A DNA stretch of 13,793 nucleotides from Euryarchaeota archaeon UBA495 (GCA_002496845.1 DALQ01000075.1:1-13793), one strand, 5' to 3'. Counted from the stretch's first letter, positions 1-6,608 are shown. Notes: generated from the sequence alone by a model not told the origin. Numbers and translations are program-made.

Positions 1-2
1 CC

Positions 3-299
3 AAAGCCGTCATGGCCACGATGGGAGCCGCTCCGAAGGCCCTTCCAGCCCTCGCAGACCTTCCACCGCCGTCAGGCCTGAACGTCGAATCCGCGACGCC
101 TGTGCCTCCTGGTTTGGTGATGCCAACCAGCGAGCCTGAAGTGGTGGCCGCACCGGCTCCCGCCCCGGCCCCCGCACCTGCTCCGCTGACGACCGATGAC
201 CCGCGCGGCCTCCCGCCCAAGCCTCCCACAGGCCTTCCAGCCGGTTGGACCGAGGAACAGTGGGCGCACTACGGTTGGTCTTTCCTCGACGCGTTGTGA
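3..299 (+). CDS. C-terminal part of an Ala/Pro-rich protein with a WTxEQWxHYG tail (5' partial)
   Basis: The reading frame is open to the left edge, so this is the end of a gene that starts outside the window; the internal ATG at 12 need not be the true start. The visible part, about 98 residues, is low complexity and rich in Ala and Pro. It has an alternating Ala-Pro tract (about DNA 160-185), then a Pro-rich linker, and it ends with a compact aromatic tail, LPAGWTEEQWAHYGWSFL, shortly before the TGA at 297-299. From memory, similar tails of the form GWT-x-EQW-x-x-YG occur at the C-termini of various Marine Group II proteins, often after a flexible Pro-rich linker, which suggests a small cytoplasmic docking or sorting element. 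That role is inference. The function of the whole protein cannot be told from this fragment. The next gene starts 9 bases after the stop, so the two are probably co-transcribed. Confidence 0.75.
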   Translation, partial: KAVMATMGAAPKALPALADLPPPSGLNVESATPVPPGLVMPTSEPEVVAAPAPAPAPAPAPLTTDDPRGLPPKPPTGLPAGWTEEQWAHYGWSFLDAL

Positions 300-308
300 G
301 GCCTGGCG

Positions 309-752
309 ATGGCTTCCAACGACGTTGACGGCATGGTGACGTTGACCGAACGGATGGTCCATCTGATCGGACAACTTGGCATGCCCATCGTGGAGGTCGC
401 CATCGTCTTGCAACGACGGATCACGTCGATGCTTGAGCCGCTTGAGGCATGGGCCGAGCAACAAGGCCACGACCTTGACGAACGCGTCAGCACGCCTTGG
501 CCGCTCGATGAAGAGGCGGGGTCTGAAGCACATTCAGCCTTCACACTTGACCGATTGTTGAATCACGTTGATGCGGACCGAATGGACATCTTGGACACCC
601 TGATTCGTGTGACCTTGCAGGAAGTCGACGCCGACCTGATCCATGGGCTGCTCGCGCTGCGGCCTTGGGAACATCTGGTGCGCTCGCAATTGGCTGCAGC
701 AGATGGCCCGGGCCGGTTGTTTTCTCCGTTGGAGATCCCTGATGACTTTTGA
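309..752 (+). CDS. Hypothetical protein, 147 aa, acidic and mostly helical
   Basis: I do not recognise a family. The start ATG at 309 lies 7 bases after a GAGG at 298-301 that overlaps the stop of the upstream gene, giving a plausible ribosome binding site and translational coupling. The protein looks soluble and largely alpha-helical. An amphipathic stretch at about residues 10-45 contains a mildly hydrophobic run (MPIVEVAIVLQ), too polar overall for a confident membrane segment. The rest is acidic, with Leu-rich helices. There are no Cys pairs, no signal peptide and no recognisable catalytic motif. It is followed by a 36-base gap and then a lipoprotein gene on the same strand. Its codon use and GC content resemble its neighbours, so it is a credible gene and not a shadow. 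Confidence 0.7.
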   Translation: MASNDVDGMVTLTERMVHLIGQLGMPIVEVAIVLQRRITSMLEPLEAWAEQQGHDLDERVSTPWPLDEEAGSEAHSAFTLDRLLNHVDADRMDILDTLIRVTLQEVDADLIHGLLALRPWEHLVRSQLAAADGPGRLFSPLEIPDDF

Positions 753-788
753 GCGCGGGTTCAAATTTGGCGGCGCCGAGGGTGCCAT

Positions 789-1577
789 ATGCAACGGGTC
801 ATGCTGGCGTTGATGCTGGCCAGCCTTGTGTTGTTGCAAGGCTGTCTCGGAGGCCTGCGTGACTCCGTCACCGATGCGTTGCCGGAACAGCGAGGCATCC
901 CAGGAGGCCTCACGTTGGCGTGCCTCTCTTCGGCTCAATTCACGGACATGGTGATTGAGATCGATCACGCACCGGGTTACGCGCCCGAGGCCACCACGGT
1001 GGAGTTGCTGATCGACCGCCTGAGTGACGTGTGCGACAAACCCAACGGTGTCAAGGCCGTCATCACGGAAACGTCGTTTGATCAGGACGGTTCATGGAGC
1101 GCTGATGACGTCAGGGCGCAGGCCTTGGAACATCGCGAAGCACCACCCATGGACGGAACCACGCTTCGATGGCATGTCTTGTTCCCATCGGGCGGCTATG
1201 ACGACGACAACGTCCTCGGCGTGGCCGTTAACGCAGCCGACGTCGCCGTGTTTCGAGACAGCATTGACGATGCCGAAAACATCCTCCAACGGCCGAATGC
1301 GGAGGACATTGAGAACAGCGTAACGCTTCACGAAGTGGGGCATCTCCTTGGGCTGGTGAATTTGGTCTACACGTCCCCCCGGGATCACGAAGACCCCGAC
1401 CACCCCGGCCACTCCTCCAACGAGGATTCCGTGATGTATTGGGCCGTTGAATCCTCTTCCTTGGGAGCGATTTTCAGCGGTCAGCTTCCGGATGATTTCG
1501 ACGACGACGACCGTGCCGACCTGACGGACTTGGCCTCAGGTGACCTCGATGCCGAACAGCAACTGTGGCGGCCTTAG
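789..1577 (+). CDS. Lipoprotein with metzincin-like zinc metalloprotease motif
   Basis: The 262-residue protein begins with a short signal peptide and a lipobox (VLLQGC, Cys19), so it should be exported and lipid-anchored on the outer face of the cell membrane. The catalytic signature is HEVGHLLGL at residues 181-189, the HExxHxxG zinc-protease motif of the metzincin clan, followed by a likely Met-turn at V215-M216-Y217-W218. The residue normally acting as third zinc ligand (position 11 of the motif) is Asn191, not His. Several His lie between motif and Met-turn (H200, H205, H208, in a HEDPDHPGH segment) and one may take over as ligand. This HEDP...H...MYW arrangement recalls a group of prokaryotic membrane metalloproteases I know loosely, but I cannot name the family with certainty. 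The C-terminus has an Asp-rich run (residues 235-246) that could bind calcium. The ATG at 789 follows GAGGG at about 778-782. The gene overlaps the convergent neighbour by 4 bases. Confidence 0.82.
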   Translation: MQRVMLALMLASLVLLQGCLGGLRDSVTDALPEQRGIPGGLTLACLSSAQFTDMVIEIDHAPGYAPEATTVELLIDRLSDVCDKPNGVKAVITETSFDQDGSWSADDVRAQALEHREAPPMDGTTLRWHVLFPSGGYDDDNVLGVAVNAADVAVFRDSIDDAENILQRPNAEDIENSVTLHEVGHLLGLVNLVYTSPRDHEDPDHPGHSSNEDSVMYWAVESSSLGAIFSGQLPDDFDDDDRADLTDLASGDLDAEQQLWRP

Positions 1578-1906
1578 TCGGACAAACCGCCACGCGCGAC
1601 GATGGCCGTGGCCGCCCTCCAGGCGTCAAAGATGGACCAGAAGTACAGGGCCACCCAAAGGATGACCGTCAGGGCCAATGGGATTTGGAGCAGGCCGAAG
1701 TCGAATGCTTTGCGGTGTTCTCGGTTGATGTGCTGGCCAAGAAAGAGGAAGGGCACGGCCGCGAGAAGGACCGTGATGAGCGGTCGTGCAGACCCCCACA
1801 CGCCGATGCCAAACGTGACCTCGCGCCAAATCTCGCGAAGGAGGGTTACTGGCCCAACACGGCGGGGGGCCTCGACGGGAAGGGAGACGACCAGTTCCTC
1901 TCCCAT
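1574..1906 (-). CDS. Small integral membrane protein, two predicted TM segments
   Basis: The 110-residue protein on the minus strand has an N-terminal soluble stretch of about 40 residues and then two hydrophobic segments, at about residues 42-58 (LITVLLAAVPFLFLG) and 73-95 (LQIPLALTVILWVALYFW), joined by a polar loop with charged residues (HINREHRKAF). The second segment runs into W-S-I-F-D-A-W-R-A-A, resembling the end of many short archaeal and bacterial membrane proteins with an aromatic-rich FDAxRxA boundary. No catalytic residues are evident and I do not assign a family. Its stop codon (TAA, plus-strand TTA at 1574-1576) overlaps the stop of the convergent lipoprotein gene. Its start at 1906 is 82 bases from the divergent peptidase-Nudix gene, so the region 1907-1988 must carry both promoters. 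Confidence 0.72.
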   Translation of the reverse strand: MGEELVVSLPVEAPRRVGPVTLLREIWREVTFGIGVWGSARPLITVLLAAVPFLFLGQHINREHRKAFDFGLLQIPLALTVILWVALYFWSIFDAWRAATAIVARGGLSD

Positions 1907-1988
1907 GGCTCAATGAAGACCTGATGCTTTCTCAACGTGTTGGCGTCTTGAGCGACGACATCATGGTCCTTGGACGGAACCCACGGTC
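1907..1988. other. 82-base divergent intergenic region, probable promoters
   Basis: This is the only non-coding stretch between the minus-strand membrane protein (start at 1906) and the plus-strand peptidase-Nudix fusion (start at 1989), so both promoters are expected here or just inside the genes. I could not see a convincing archaeal BRE/TATA element in either direction, nor an SD sequence just before 1989. Leaderless transcription of the fusion gene is possible. Confidence 0.3.
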
Positions 1989-2981
1989 ATGCGGCGTGTC
2001 CTCGTCACGGGCTTTGGTGCCTTTTCGGACCACGCCGTCAATCCGACCGAGTCGTTGGTGCGAACATGGCCTACCACGATGGACGTTTGCGATCCATGGA
2101 CCGACGCGTCGGAGACGGTTGAGGTTGAAGCGCGGCTCCTTTCCGTGGACGCATCCGGTGCCGCTGAAACGGCACAGAGGCTGACGGATGGAACACGATG
2201 GGACGCGATTCTCCACCTCGGACTCTGTGGCACCTGCACCCACGCGCGGCTCGAATGGATGGGCCGCGATCGGTTGACCATGCGTGCACCTGACAACGCA
2301 GGACGCCATGTCATGGACGCTCCAATCACAGGTTCGGGTGATCTTGCTGCGGGCGTTGACCGGGACCGATTTGGCTTGGCGCAATGCGATCCAGATGCCA
2401 CGTGGTCCGACGATGCAGGAGGCTATGTGTGCAACGAAACGCTGCACCAAACCCTCGCCGCGTGCTCACGCAGGGCGTCTCCACCACCCGTGTTGTTTCT
2501 CCACGTTCCCTCCGAGGAGCATTGGGGCTTGGATCGAAGCCGCTCCTTGGCCAAGGCCGTGCTGGAACGGATGCTGTTTCCTCCAATCATCGACGTCGCT
2601 GCAGGCGCCCTCTTCGAAGGCGATGCCGTGTTGGTCGCCCGTCGAGGTCCAAGCGAAGCCGCGGCAGGACAGTGGGAACTCCCCGGAGGGAAGTTCGAAC
2701 CCGGGGAATCGCTCCAAGAGGCCGTGGTTCGGGAGTGGATGGAGGAACTGGGTTTTCAGGTTGAAGCCGGCGATTCACGCGGGCACTGGTGGGGCAGGCA
2801 ACCTTGGCGCCGGTACCGCATCAACGTCATCACCGTGCATGCGGTTGGGCCAAGGCCTGAGGAAATCACCTCAAATGCGCACGACGACGTACGGTGGTTT
2901 GGTCCATTGGACAACGTGGACGACTATGCCTGGCTTGGTCCAGACCGAGACGTCATCATGGCCTTGGTCCCGCAGGGCTGA
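1989..2981 (+). CDS. Pyroglutamyl-peptidase I (peptidase C15) fused to a C-terminal Nudix hydrolase
   Basis: The 330-residue protein contains two enzymes. Residues 1-195 match pyroglutamyl-peptidase I, a cytosolic cysteine peptidase that removes N-terminal pyroglutamate. The start VLVTGFGAF followed by NPTES is typical, HLGLCGT leads to the expected catalytic Glu (E89), DDAGGYVCN carries the nucleophile Cys148 in a perfect active-site context, and FLHVPSEE supplies His172. The full triad is therefore present, although residues around E89 deviate from the usual signature. Residues 200-330 form a Nudix domain. ALLFEG-like and VLVARRG strands and WELPGGKFEPGES lead into a complete GX5EX7REUXEEXGU box at G234-F256, including R248, E249, E252 and E253, which bind the metal and catalyse hydrolysis. 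The WELPGGKFE style resembles MutT/NudG nucleotide-cleaning enzymes, but the substrate is unknown. I see no stop or frame change between the domains. C15 enzymes are normally stand-alone at about 200-220 residues, so the fusion is unusual. The ATG at 1989 starts directly at the conserved N-terminus. Confidence 0.9.
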   Translation: MRRVLVTGFGAFSDHAVNPTESLVRTWPTTMDVCDPWTDASETVEVEARLLSVDASGAAETAQRLTDGTRWDAILHLGLCGTCTHARLEWMGRDRLTMRAPDNAGRHVMDAPITGSGDLAAGVDRDRFGLAQCDPDATWSDDAGGYVCNETLHQTLAACSRRASPPPVLFLHVPSEEHWGLDRSRSLAKAVLERMLFPPIIDVAAGALFEGDAVLVARRGPSEAAAGQWELPGGKFEPGESLQEAVVREWMEELGFQVEAGDSRGHWWGRQPWRRYRINVITVHAVGPRPEEITSNAHDDVRWFGPLDNVDDYAWLGPDRDVIMALVPQG

Positions 2982-2984
2982 TCA
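2979..2984. other. Zero-gap convergent stop codons (TGATCA)
   Basis: The TGA of the peptidase-Nudix gene (2979-2981) directly abuts the TGA of the minus-strand RNA-binding protein gene (2982-2984 on the plus strand as TCA). Together they form the palindrome TGATCA. There is no room for a separate terminator, so transcripts must end inside the opposing gene. The same arrangement recurs at 6603-6608. Confidence 0.9.
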
Positions 2985-3503
2985 CCGCTCAAACCAGGTC
3001 ACGGCTTCACCGTCTTCGGCCATGGCGCGTTCGTCTCCAAGGTGCCGTGGGACGCGCGCTCGACCTGCATGATGGGTGGCGGCCAGCAACCAATCTTCCA
3101 CACCCTCACCGGAGATTTCCACGTCGAAGACGCCACCGAGGGGGGAATGGCCCGGGAGGCCAAAGGTCACCTTTCCTGCCAGAGCAGCAACGCGTTCGAT
3201 GGAAAAAACGGCCACATGCCCCTCCAAGGCTGCACCCATGGCGTCCAACGCTGTGTCGAGAATACGCTGCTCGTGCAATTTGGTCAGCATGGTGTCGAGG
3301 GGAACGCCCGGGACTTCGATCACGGTGTCTTGTTCAGTTGGGAAGGACGGTGTCGCCGGCCATTCCACTGGTGGAGCATTGGGAAAGAGGGCGGCAAAAG
3401 CCTCAGCAATTCTGGGGCCATCTTCGCCCCCTCGGATTCGGGTTCGAACGGTGACCTCAAGCCCTTCGTCAACGCCCGTGAGGCGGACACGTGGCGCGGT
3501 CAT
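2982..3503 (-). CDS. RNA-binding protein, COG1325/PF01877-like (predicted exosome-associated)
   Basis: The 173-residue protein resembles the archaeal PF01877 family (COG1325, described as predicted exosome subunit or RNA-binding protein). The N-terminal half has the expected beta strand and helix (EVTVRTRI, then IAEAFAALFPNA at residues 32-43). The core then shows KLHEQRILDTALDAM (residues 75-89), matching the family's LREQRILDAAR helix. It continues with VFSIERVAALAGKVTF and SPLGGVFDVEI (residues 99-130), matching the family's Asn/Lys-Gln-Ala...GKVNF...SPLGPI region. The N-terminal half is shorter and less conserved than I would expect, so this is a family-level call. Likely role: RNA binding or processing in the cytosol. 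The gene is convergent with the peptidase-Nudix gene with zero gap and divergent from the glycosyltransferase. A direct partner cannot be named from context. Confidence 0.7.
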   Translation of the reverse strand: MTAPRVRLTGVDEGLEVTVRTRIRGGEDGPRIAEAFAALFPNAPPVEWPATPSFPTEQDTVIEVPGVPLDTMLTKLHEQRILDTALDAMGAALEGHVAVFSIERVAALAGKVTFGLPGHSPLGGVFDVEISGEGVEDWLLAATHHAGRARVPRHLGDERAMAEDGEAVTWFER

Positions 3504-3612
3504 CGTGACGAGGACAGGGTCTCGGTTCTCAAGCCATCGGGCCGTCCGAGGGGGACAGCATCAAGTCCGAAGGGGAAGACCACGAAGCGTGACGAACCTT
3601 GAGGGCCCCAGG
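3504..3612. other. Divergent intergenic region between RNA-binding protein and glycosyltransferase
   Basis: This 109-base stretch (85 bases if the glycosyltransferase starts at GTG 3589) lies between two diverging genes and should hold both promoters. The glycosyltransferase frame stays open through it and well into the opposite-strand gene, but that upstream part encodes nothing recognisable. I see GAGGG at 3601-3605, about 8 bases ahead of ATG 3613, a plausible SD site. No clear TATA box is visible. Confidence 0.3.
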
Positions 3613-4611
3613 ATGGCGGTCGTCATCCCTGTCCTTGACGAGGCAGCTCACCTGCCTGGACTGCTTGCAGACTTGGAATCCCAAGACCTGCCCTCGTCTG
3701 ACTACGACGTGGTGGTCCTTGACGGTGGGTCAACCGACGGTACACGTGCGCTGCTCGATGCGCATCGGCCTGCCAACGGTCATGCATTTTCTGTCATCGA
3801 CAACCCTGAACGGACCGTTCCTCACGCACGAAATCTGGCAATGAAACATCTCAGCGACGACGTAGAATTGCTTGTCGAACTCATCGGGCACCTTCGCATC
3901 GAAGCCGATCACCTGTCCTCGCGTCGTCGTGCATGGGCTGCGGGCGTCGACCGACACGGAGAGGCCTTGGTGGCCATGGGCGTCCGCGTGCTCGGGCCCA
4001 CCACGCCGTCTTCCACCGTGGAAGGTTGGGTCGACGGAGCCTTGCAGTCCCGCATCGGCCGCGGAAGCGGGCAATTCGCATCGTTTTTCGAAGAAGGCCA
4101 CACCAAGGTACCGGCTTTCGCGACCCATCGACGGACATCTGTGGAAGCAGTCGGGGGTTGGAACACGGAGTTCGCAACCAGCCAAGACAGCGACTTATCC
4201 ATGCGTTTGCTCGAATCAGATGGCATCATCGAACGCGACCCCACGGTCACGGTCCGAATGCATCGCAGGACCTCCCTAATCGGTCATTGGCGGATGGCGG
4301 TACGGTACGGGTATTGGCGGGGTCGGTTGCTACGTGTTCATCCTGGACGGGCCGATCCGCGTGAGTTTGCGCCAATGTTTGGGGCGGTCCTTTGTGGGGT
4401 GCTTGCCCTGACCGTTCCTGATTATCTGATCTACCCAGTCCTCGCTTACCTTGCGGTGTTGCTTGCTGCAGGACTGGGGTCTGTTGTTCACTCCCGTCGC
4501 ATCACCGGTGTCCTTGGGGTTCCGCTTTGCTTGGTCATGCTCCATACGGGTTTCACGCTTGGTTTGCTGCGTTCGCTTTTCCTTGGCCCTCCAAGGAAAC
4601 GCGACCGGTGA
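3613..4611 (+). CDS. ExoA-like family 2 glycosyltransferase with C-terminal membrane segments
   Basis: The 332-residue protein starts directly with the GT-A fold signature VVIPVLDEAAHL, followed by DVVVLDGGSTDGT (residues 32-44), the nucleotide-sugar binding region of GT2 enzymes. ARNLAMKHL at 72-80, the acceptor-side motif GGWNTEFATSQDSDLSMRL (181-199, equivalent to the ED/QDDEL motif) and the following RYGYWRGRLLRVHPG (231-245) closely resemble ExoA-type succinoglycan glycosyltransferases. Three hydrophobic stretches at about 253-268, 270-292 and 298-325 anchor it in the membrane, so it probably builds a surface polysaccharide or glycolipid on the cytoplasmic face. The usual DxD/DxH metal site after the ARN helix appears as VELIGH (88-93), with Ile where an Asp is common. 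Start choice: ATG 3613 follows GAGGG, while GTG 3589 would add eight residues. The frame extends far upstream without a stop, overlapping the opposite gene, but that extension is not credible. Confidence 0.85.
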   Translation: MAVVIPVLDEAAHLPGLLADLESQDLPSSDYDVVVLDGGSTDGTRALLDAHRPANGHAFSVIDNPERTVPHARNLAMKHLSDDVELLVELIGHLRIEADHLSSRRRAWAAGVDRHGEALVAMGVRVLGPTTPSSTVEGWVDGALQSRIGRGSGQFASFFEEGHTKVPAFATHRRTSVEAVGGWNTEFATSQDSDLSMRLLESDGIIERDPTVTVRMHRRTSLIGHWRMAVRYGYWRGRLLRVHPGRADPREFAPMFGAVLCGVLALTVPDYLIYPVLAYLAVLLAAGLGSVVHSRRITGVLGVPLCLVMLHTGFTLGLLRSLFLGPPRKRDR

Positions 4612-4659
4612 CACAGCCGGAACGAACCTCTATGCCTGAAGCGTTGGGGTCAAGGGGTT

Positions 4660-5421
4660 ATGGCGGCCCGCAGCGGCATCTCTCAGGGGCTGCTGGCGGC
4701 TCCCCTGATCATCGCCCTTGGGATGGACGTCACGGTGACGCCGCTCAACGCCATGCTTGACGTGAATCCATGGTTTCGTTGGGTGTACTACGGAGGATTC
4801 GTCGGCATCGGCTTCGTCCTGTTTCGTAGGGCCCGTGTGGAACGTGATCATGAGCATCGCAGGTCCTCCTCGCTCAAGGGCCTCAGTGGTGTGTTTAAGG
4901 CCGAGGAACAAGGCCTCTGGGACCAAAAGAATGCGACACCTGCCGGAGGAGCCCTCAGCATCGACGCCGGTGCCAAGGTTGGTGGCCTGACCCGTGAAGG
5001 GAGCGAACTCAACATCGAGACCGAGGTGGACGTCGAAACCGTGCATGGCATGAGGATTCAACCCACGGATGCTGTTCAGCGCACCGTCGGAGCGACCGGT
5101 TCCACGTCGTCGATGGACCGCGTGCTGGATGCCATCGGTCGCTTTTTCCGCCGTGGCGACGACCATGCCGCCTCCCGAGAACAACGGCGGCGCGAGGCGC
5201 TGACCCAACGAGCAGAGCAAGATCCTCTGGTCGCATCGCGACCTGTGGCGCCAATCGCCTTTGACTCGGACACGGGTGCTGGTTCGGAATCCTTCGCGTC
5301 CATCCCTCAAGCGTCGCCACCCGCTCCCGTGCATGCATGTGCTGCCTGCGGAGCCCGCCACGAGCAAGATGATCGCTTCTGCCCAGAATGTGGAACGGCC
5401 CTTCCGCTCCCGATTGCCTGA
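4660..5421 (+). CDS. Membrane protein with cytoplasmic linker and C-terminal zinc ribbon
   Basis: The 253-residue protein has an N-terminal hydrophobic pair, about residues 8-30 (GLLAAPLIIALGM...) and 39-56 (FRWVYYGGFVGIGFVLF), followed by a basic stop-transfer stretch (RRARVERDHEHRR). That fits two membrane passes with the bulk of the chain in the cytoplasm. The middle (residues 60-220) is polar, low in hydrophobic content and partly Ser/Pro-rich, probably flexible. The C-terminus is a zinc ribbon: C227-x-x-C230 and C241-P-x-C244 (CAACGARHEQDDRFCPECG). Such ribbons are common at the ends of archaeal membrane proteins and often bind proteins or nucleic acid; the specific role here is unknown. 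It lies 48 bases after the glycosyltransferase and 56 bases before dnaJ, all on one strand, so co-transcription is plausible. I cannot assign a function. Confidence 0.75.
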   Translation: MAARSGISQGLLAAPLIIALGMDVTVTPLNAMLDVNPWFRWVYYGGFVGIGFVLFRRARVERDHEHRRSSSLKGLSGVFKAEEQGLWDQKNATPAGGALSIDAGAKVGGLTREGSELNIETEVDVETVHGMRIQPTDAVQRTVGATGSTSSMDRVLDAIGRFFRRGDDHAASREQRRREALTQRAEQDPLVASRPVAPIAFDSDTGAGSESFASIPQASPPAPVHACAACGARHEQDDRFCPECGTALPLPIA

Positions 5422-5477
5422 ACTTGTTCGGGCGTTGGGTTGAAGACGGCCCCCTGAGCCGACACCTTGGGGCCGAG

Positions 5478-6605
5478 ATGAGCGGGAAGCGCGATTACTA
5501 CGAGGTCCTGGGCCTCGATCGCGACGCGGATGAGAAGGCGCTCAAGAACGCCTTTCGCCGTCTTGCACGGAAGTATCACCCCGACCGCAGCGAGGAGGCA
5601 GACGCGGAAGACCGGTTCAAGGAAATCCAAGAAGCGTATGCCGTCCTTTCTGACGCTTCCAAACGGAGCCAATACGACCGCTTCGGACACGATGGTCCAA
5701 GCGGCGGCTTCGGAGGCGGCTTCGGCGGTGGGTTCAACGTCGACCTCAGCGATCTCTTTGGAGGCTCAGACATTTTCTCAGCCTTTTTCGGTGGAGGTGG
5801 CGGAGGTGGCCAAAGGAACAGCCGTGGAAGCGACATCCTGTACCGCCACACCGTTTCCAGCGAGGACGTGATGAACGGGGCCGACGAAGAGGTTGAGTTG
5901 GACCTGCCCGCTCCATGTTCCTCGTGCTCAGGCACAGGGGCTGAAGGCGGAGCCCTCGACGTCTGTTCGGCGTGCTCCGGACGCGGAGTCCTCTCCCGCA
6001 TGGTGCAGATGGGACCGTTCCAGACGCGGCAAGACCGCACGTGCTCAGAGTGCAACGGGCGTGGAAAAATTCCGAAATCGGTTTGCAAAGACTGCCGCGG
6101 TCGTGGTCGGGTTGAGCAGACCACGACCCTCCGTTTCAGCGTCCCAGCAGGGGCCGAAGACGGCACACGGCTTCGTCTGCGCGGGAAGGGTGAACCTGGC
6201 CGTGACGGTCAGCCTGCTGGCGACCTCTTGGTGGAACTCGAGGTTTCACCGCACCCCTACTTTGAACGAAGCCGAAGCGATCTCATCATGTCGCTGCCGC
6301 TCGGCTACGCCGATTTGGCCCTAGGCACGACGATCACGTTGGAACATCTTGACGGCAAAACCCTCGAGATTCGTGTGCCAAAAGGGTCCACCGCCGGTGA
6401 TACCATCGACATCCCTCGCCGCGGATTCCCGCGGCTCCGTGGCGGAGGCCGCGGCGATGTTGTGGTGCTGCTCAAGCTCCACATGCCGAAGAAATTCTCC
6501 CGAAGCGTTCGTTCCTCGCTGGAAGAATTGCGCGAGGACATGGCGCCAAGTGACCTCGAGGAGCGAATCCGTGAGGAAGCCGACGTCAGAAGGCGCGGTG
6601 GCTGA
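5478..6605 (+). CDS. dnaJ: Chaperone protein DnaJ (type I, with four zinc-finger repeats)
   Basis: The 375-residue protein has the complete type I DnaJ layout. The J domain (residues 6-70) begins DYYEVLGL and contains the HPD tripeptide at 34-36 that triggers ATP hydrolysis by DnaK. A Gly/Phe-rich linker spans about 73-112. The zinc-binding domain has four CxxCxGxG repeats starting at C147 (CSSCSGTG), C163 (CSACSGRG), C189 (CSECNGRG) and C203 (CKDCRGRG), which bind two zinc ions. The C-terminal client-binding beta domains follow (TLRFSVPAGAEDGTRLRLRGKG, then RGGGRGDVVVLLKL near 321-334). It should act in the cytosol with DnaK and GrpE in protein folding, but neither gene is in this window. 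Start: ATG 5478 gives a canonical N-terminus; the same frame is open back to 5388, overlapping the zinc-ribbon gene, which is not credible. It ends zero bases from the convergent membrane-protein gene. Confidence 0.97.
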   Translation: MSGKRDYYEVLGLDRDADEKALKNAFRRLARKYHPDRSEEADAEDRFKEIQEAYAVLSDASKRSQYDRFGHDGPSGGFGGGFGGGFNVDLSDLFGGSDIFSAFFGGGGGGGQRNSRGSDILYRHTVSSEDVMNGADEEVELDLPAPCSSCSGTGAEGGALDVCSACSGRGVLSRMVQMGPFQTRQDRTCSECNGRGKIPKSVCKDCRGRGRVEQTTTLRFSVPAGAEDGTRLRLRGKGEPGRDGQPAGDLLVELEVSPHPYFERSRSDLIMSLPLGYADLALGTTITLEHLDGKTLEIRVPKGSTAGDTIDIPRRGFPRLRGGGRGDVVVLLKLHMPKKFSRSVRSSLEELREDMAPSDLEERIREEADVRRRGG

Positions 6606-6608
6606 TCA
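6603..6608. other. Zero-gap convergent stop codons (TGATCA)
   Basis: The TGA of dnaJ (6603-6605) abuts the TGA of the minus-strand type I membrane protein gene (TCA on the plus strand at 6606-6608), forming TGATCA exactly as at 2979-2984. No terminator can fit between the two genes. Confidence 0.9.

Noticed and set aside
160..185. Short Ala-Pro tract considered as a tandem DNA repeat
   Set aside because: The codons vary (gct, gcc, gca; ccg, ccc, cct), so it is a protein-level low-complexity linker and not a DNA repeat element.
1565..1924. Plus-strand open frame opposite the small membrane protein
   Set aside because: Composition is charged and repetitive with no domain, while the minus strand gives two clear membrane segments.
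3076..3612. Upstream in-frame extension of the glycosyltransferase gene (179 extra codons)
   Set aside because: It overlaps the opposite-strand RNA-binding protein gene, is low-complexity Ser/Arg/Pro-rich, and the GT2 fold begins right at ATG 3613.
5388..5477. Longer start for dnaJ
   Set aside because: It would add 30 unrelated residues, overlap the zinc-ribbon gene, and displace the canonical J-domain N-terminus.
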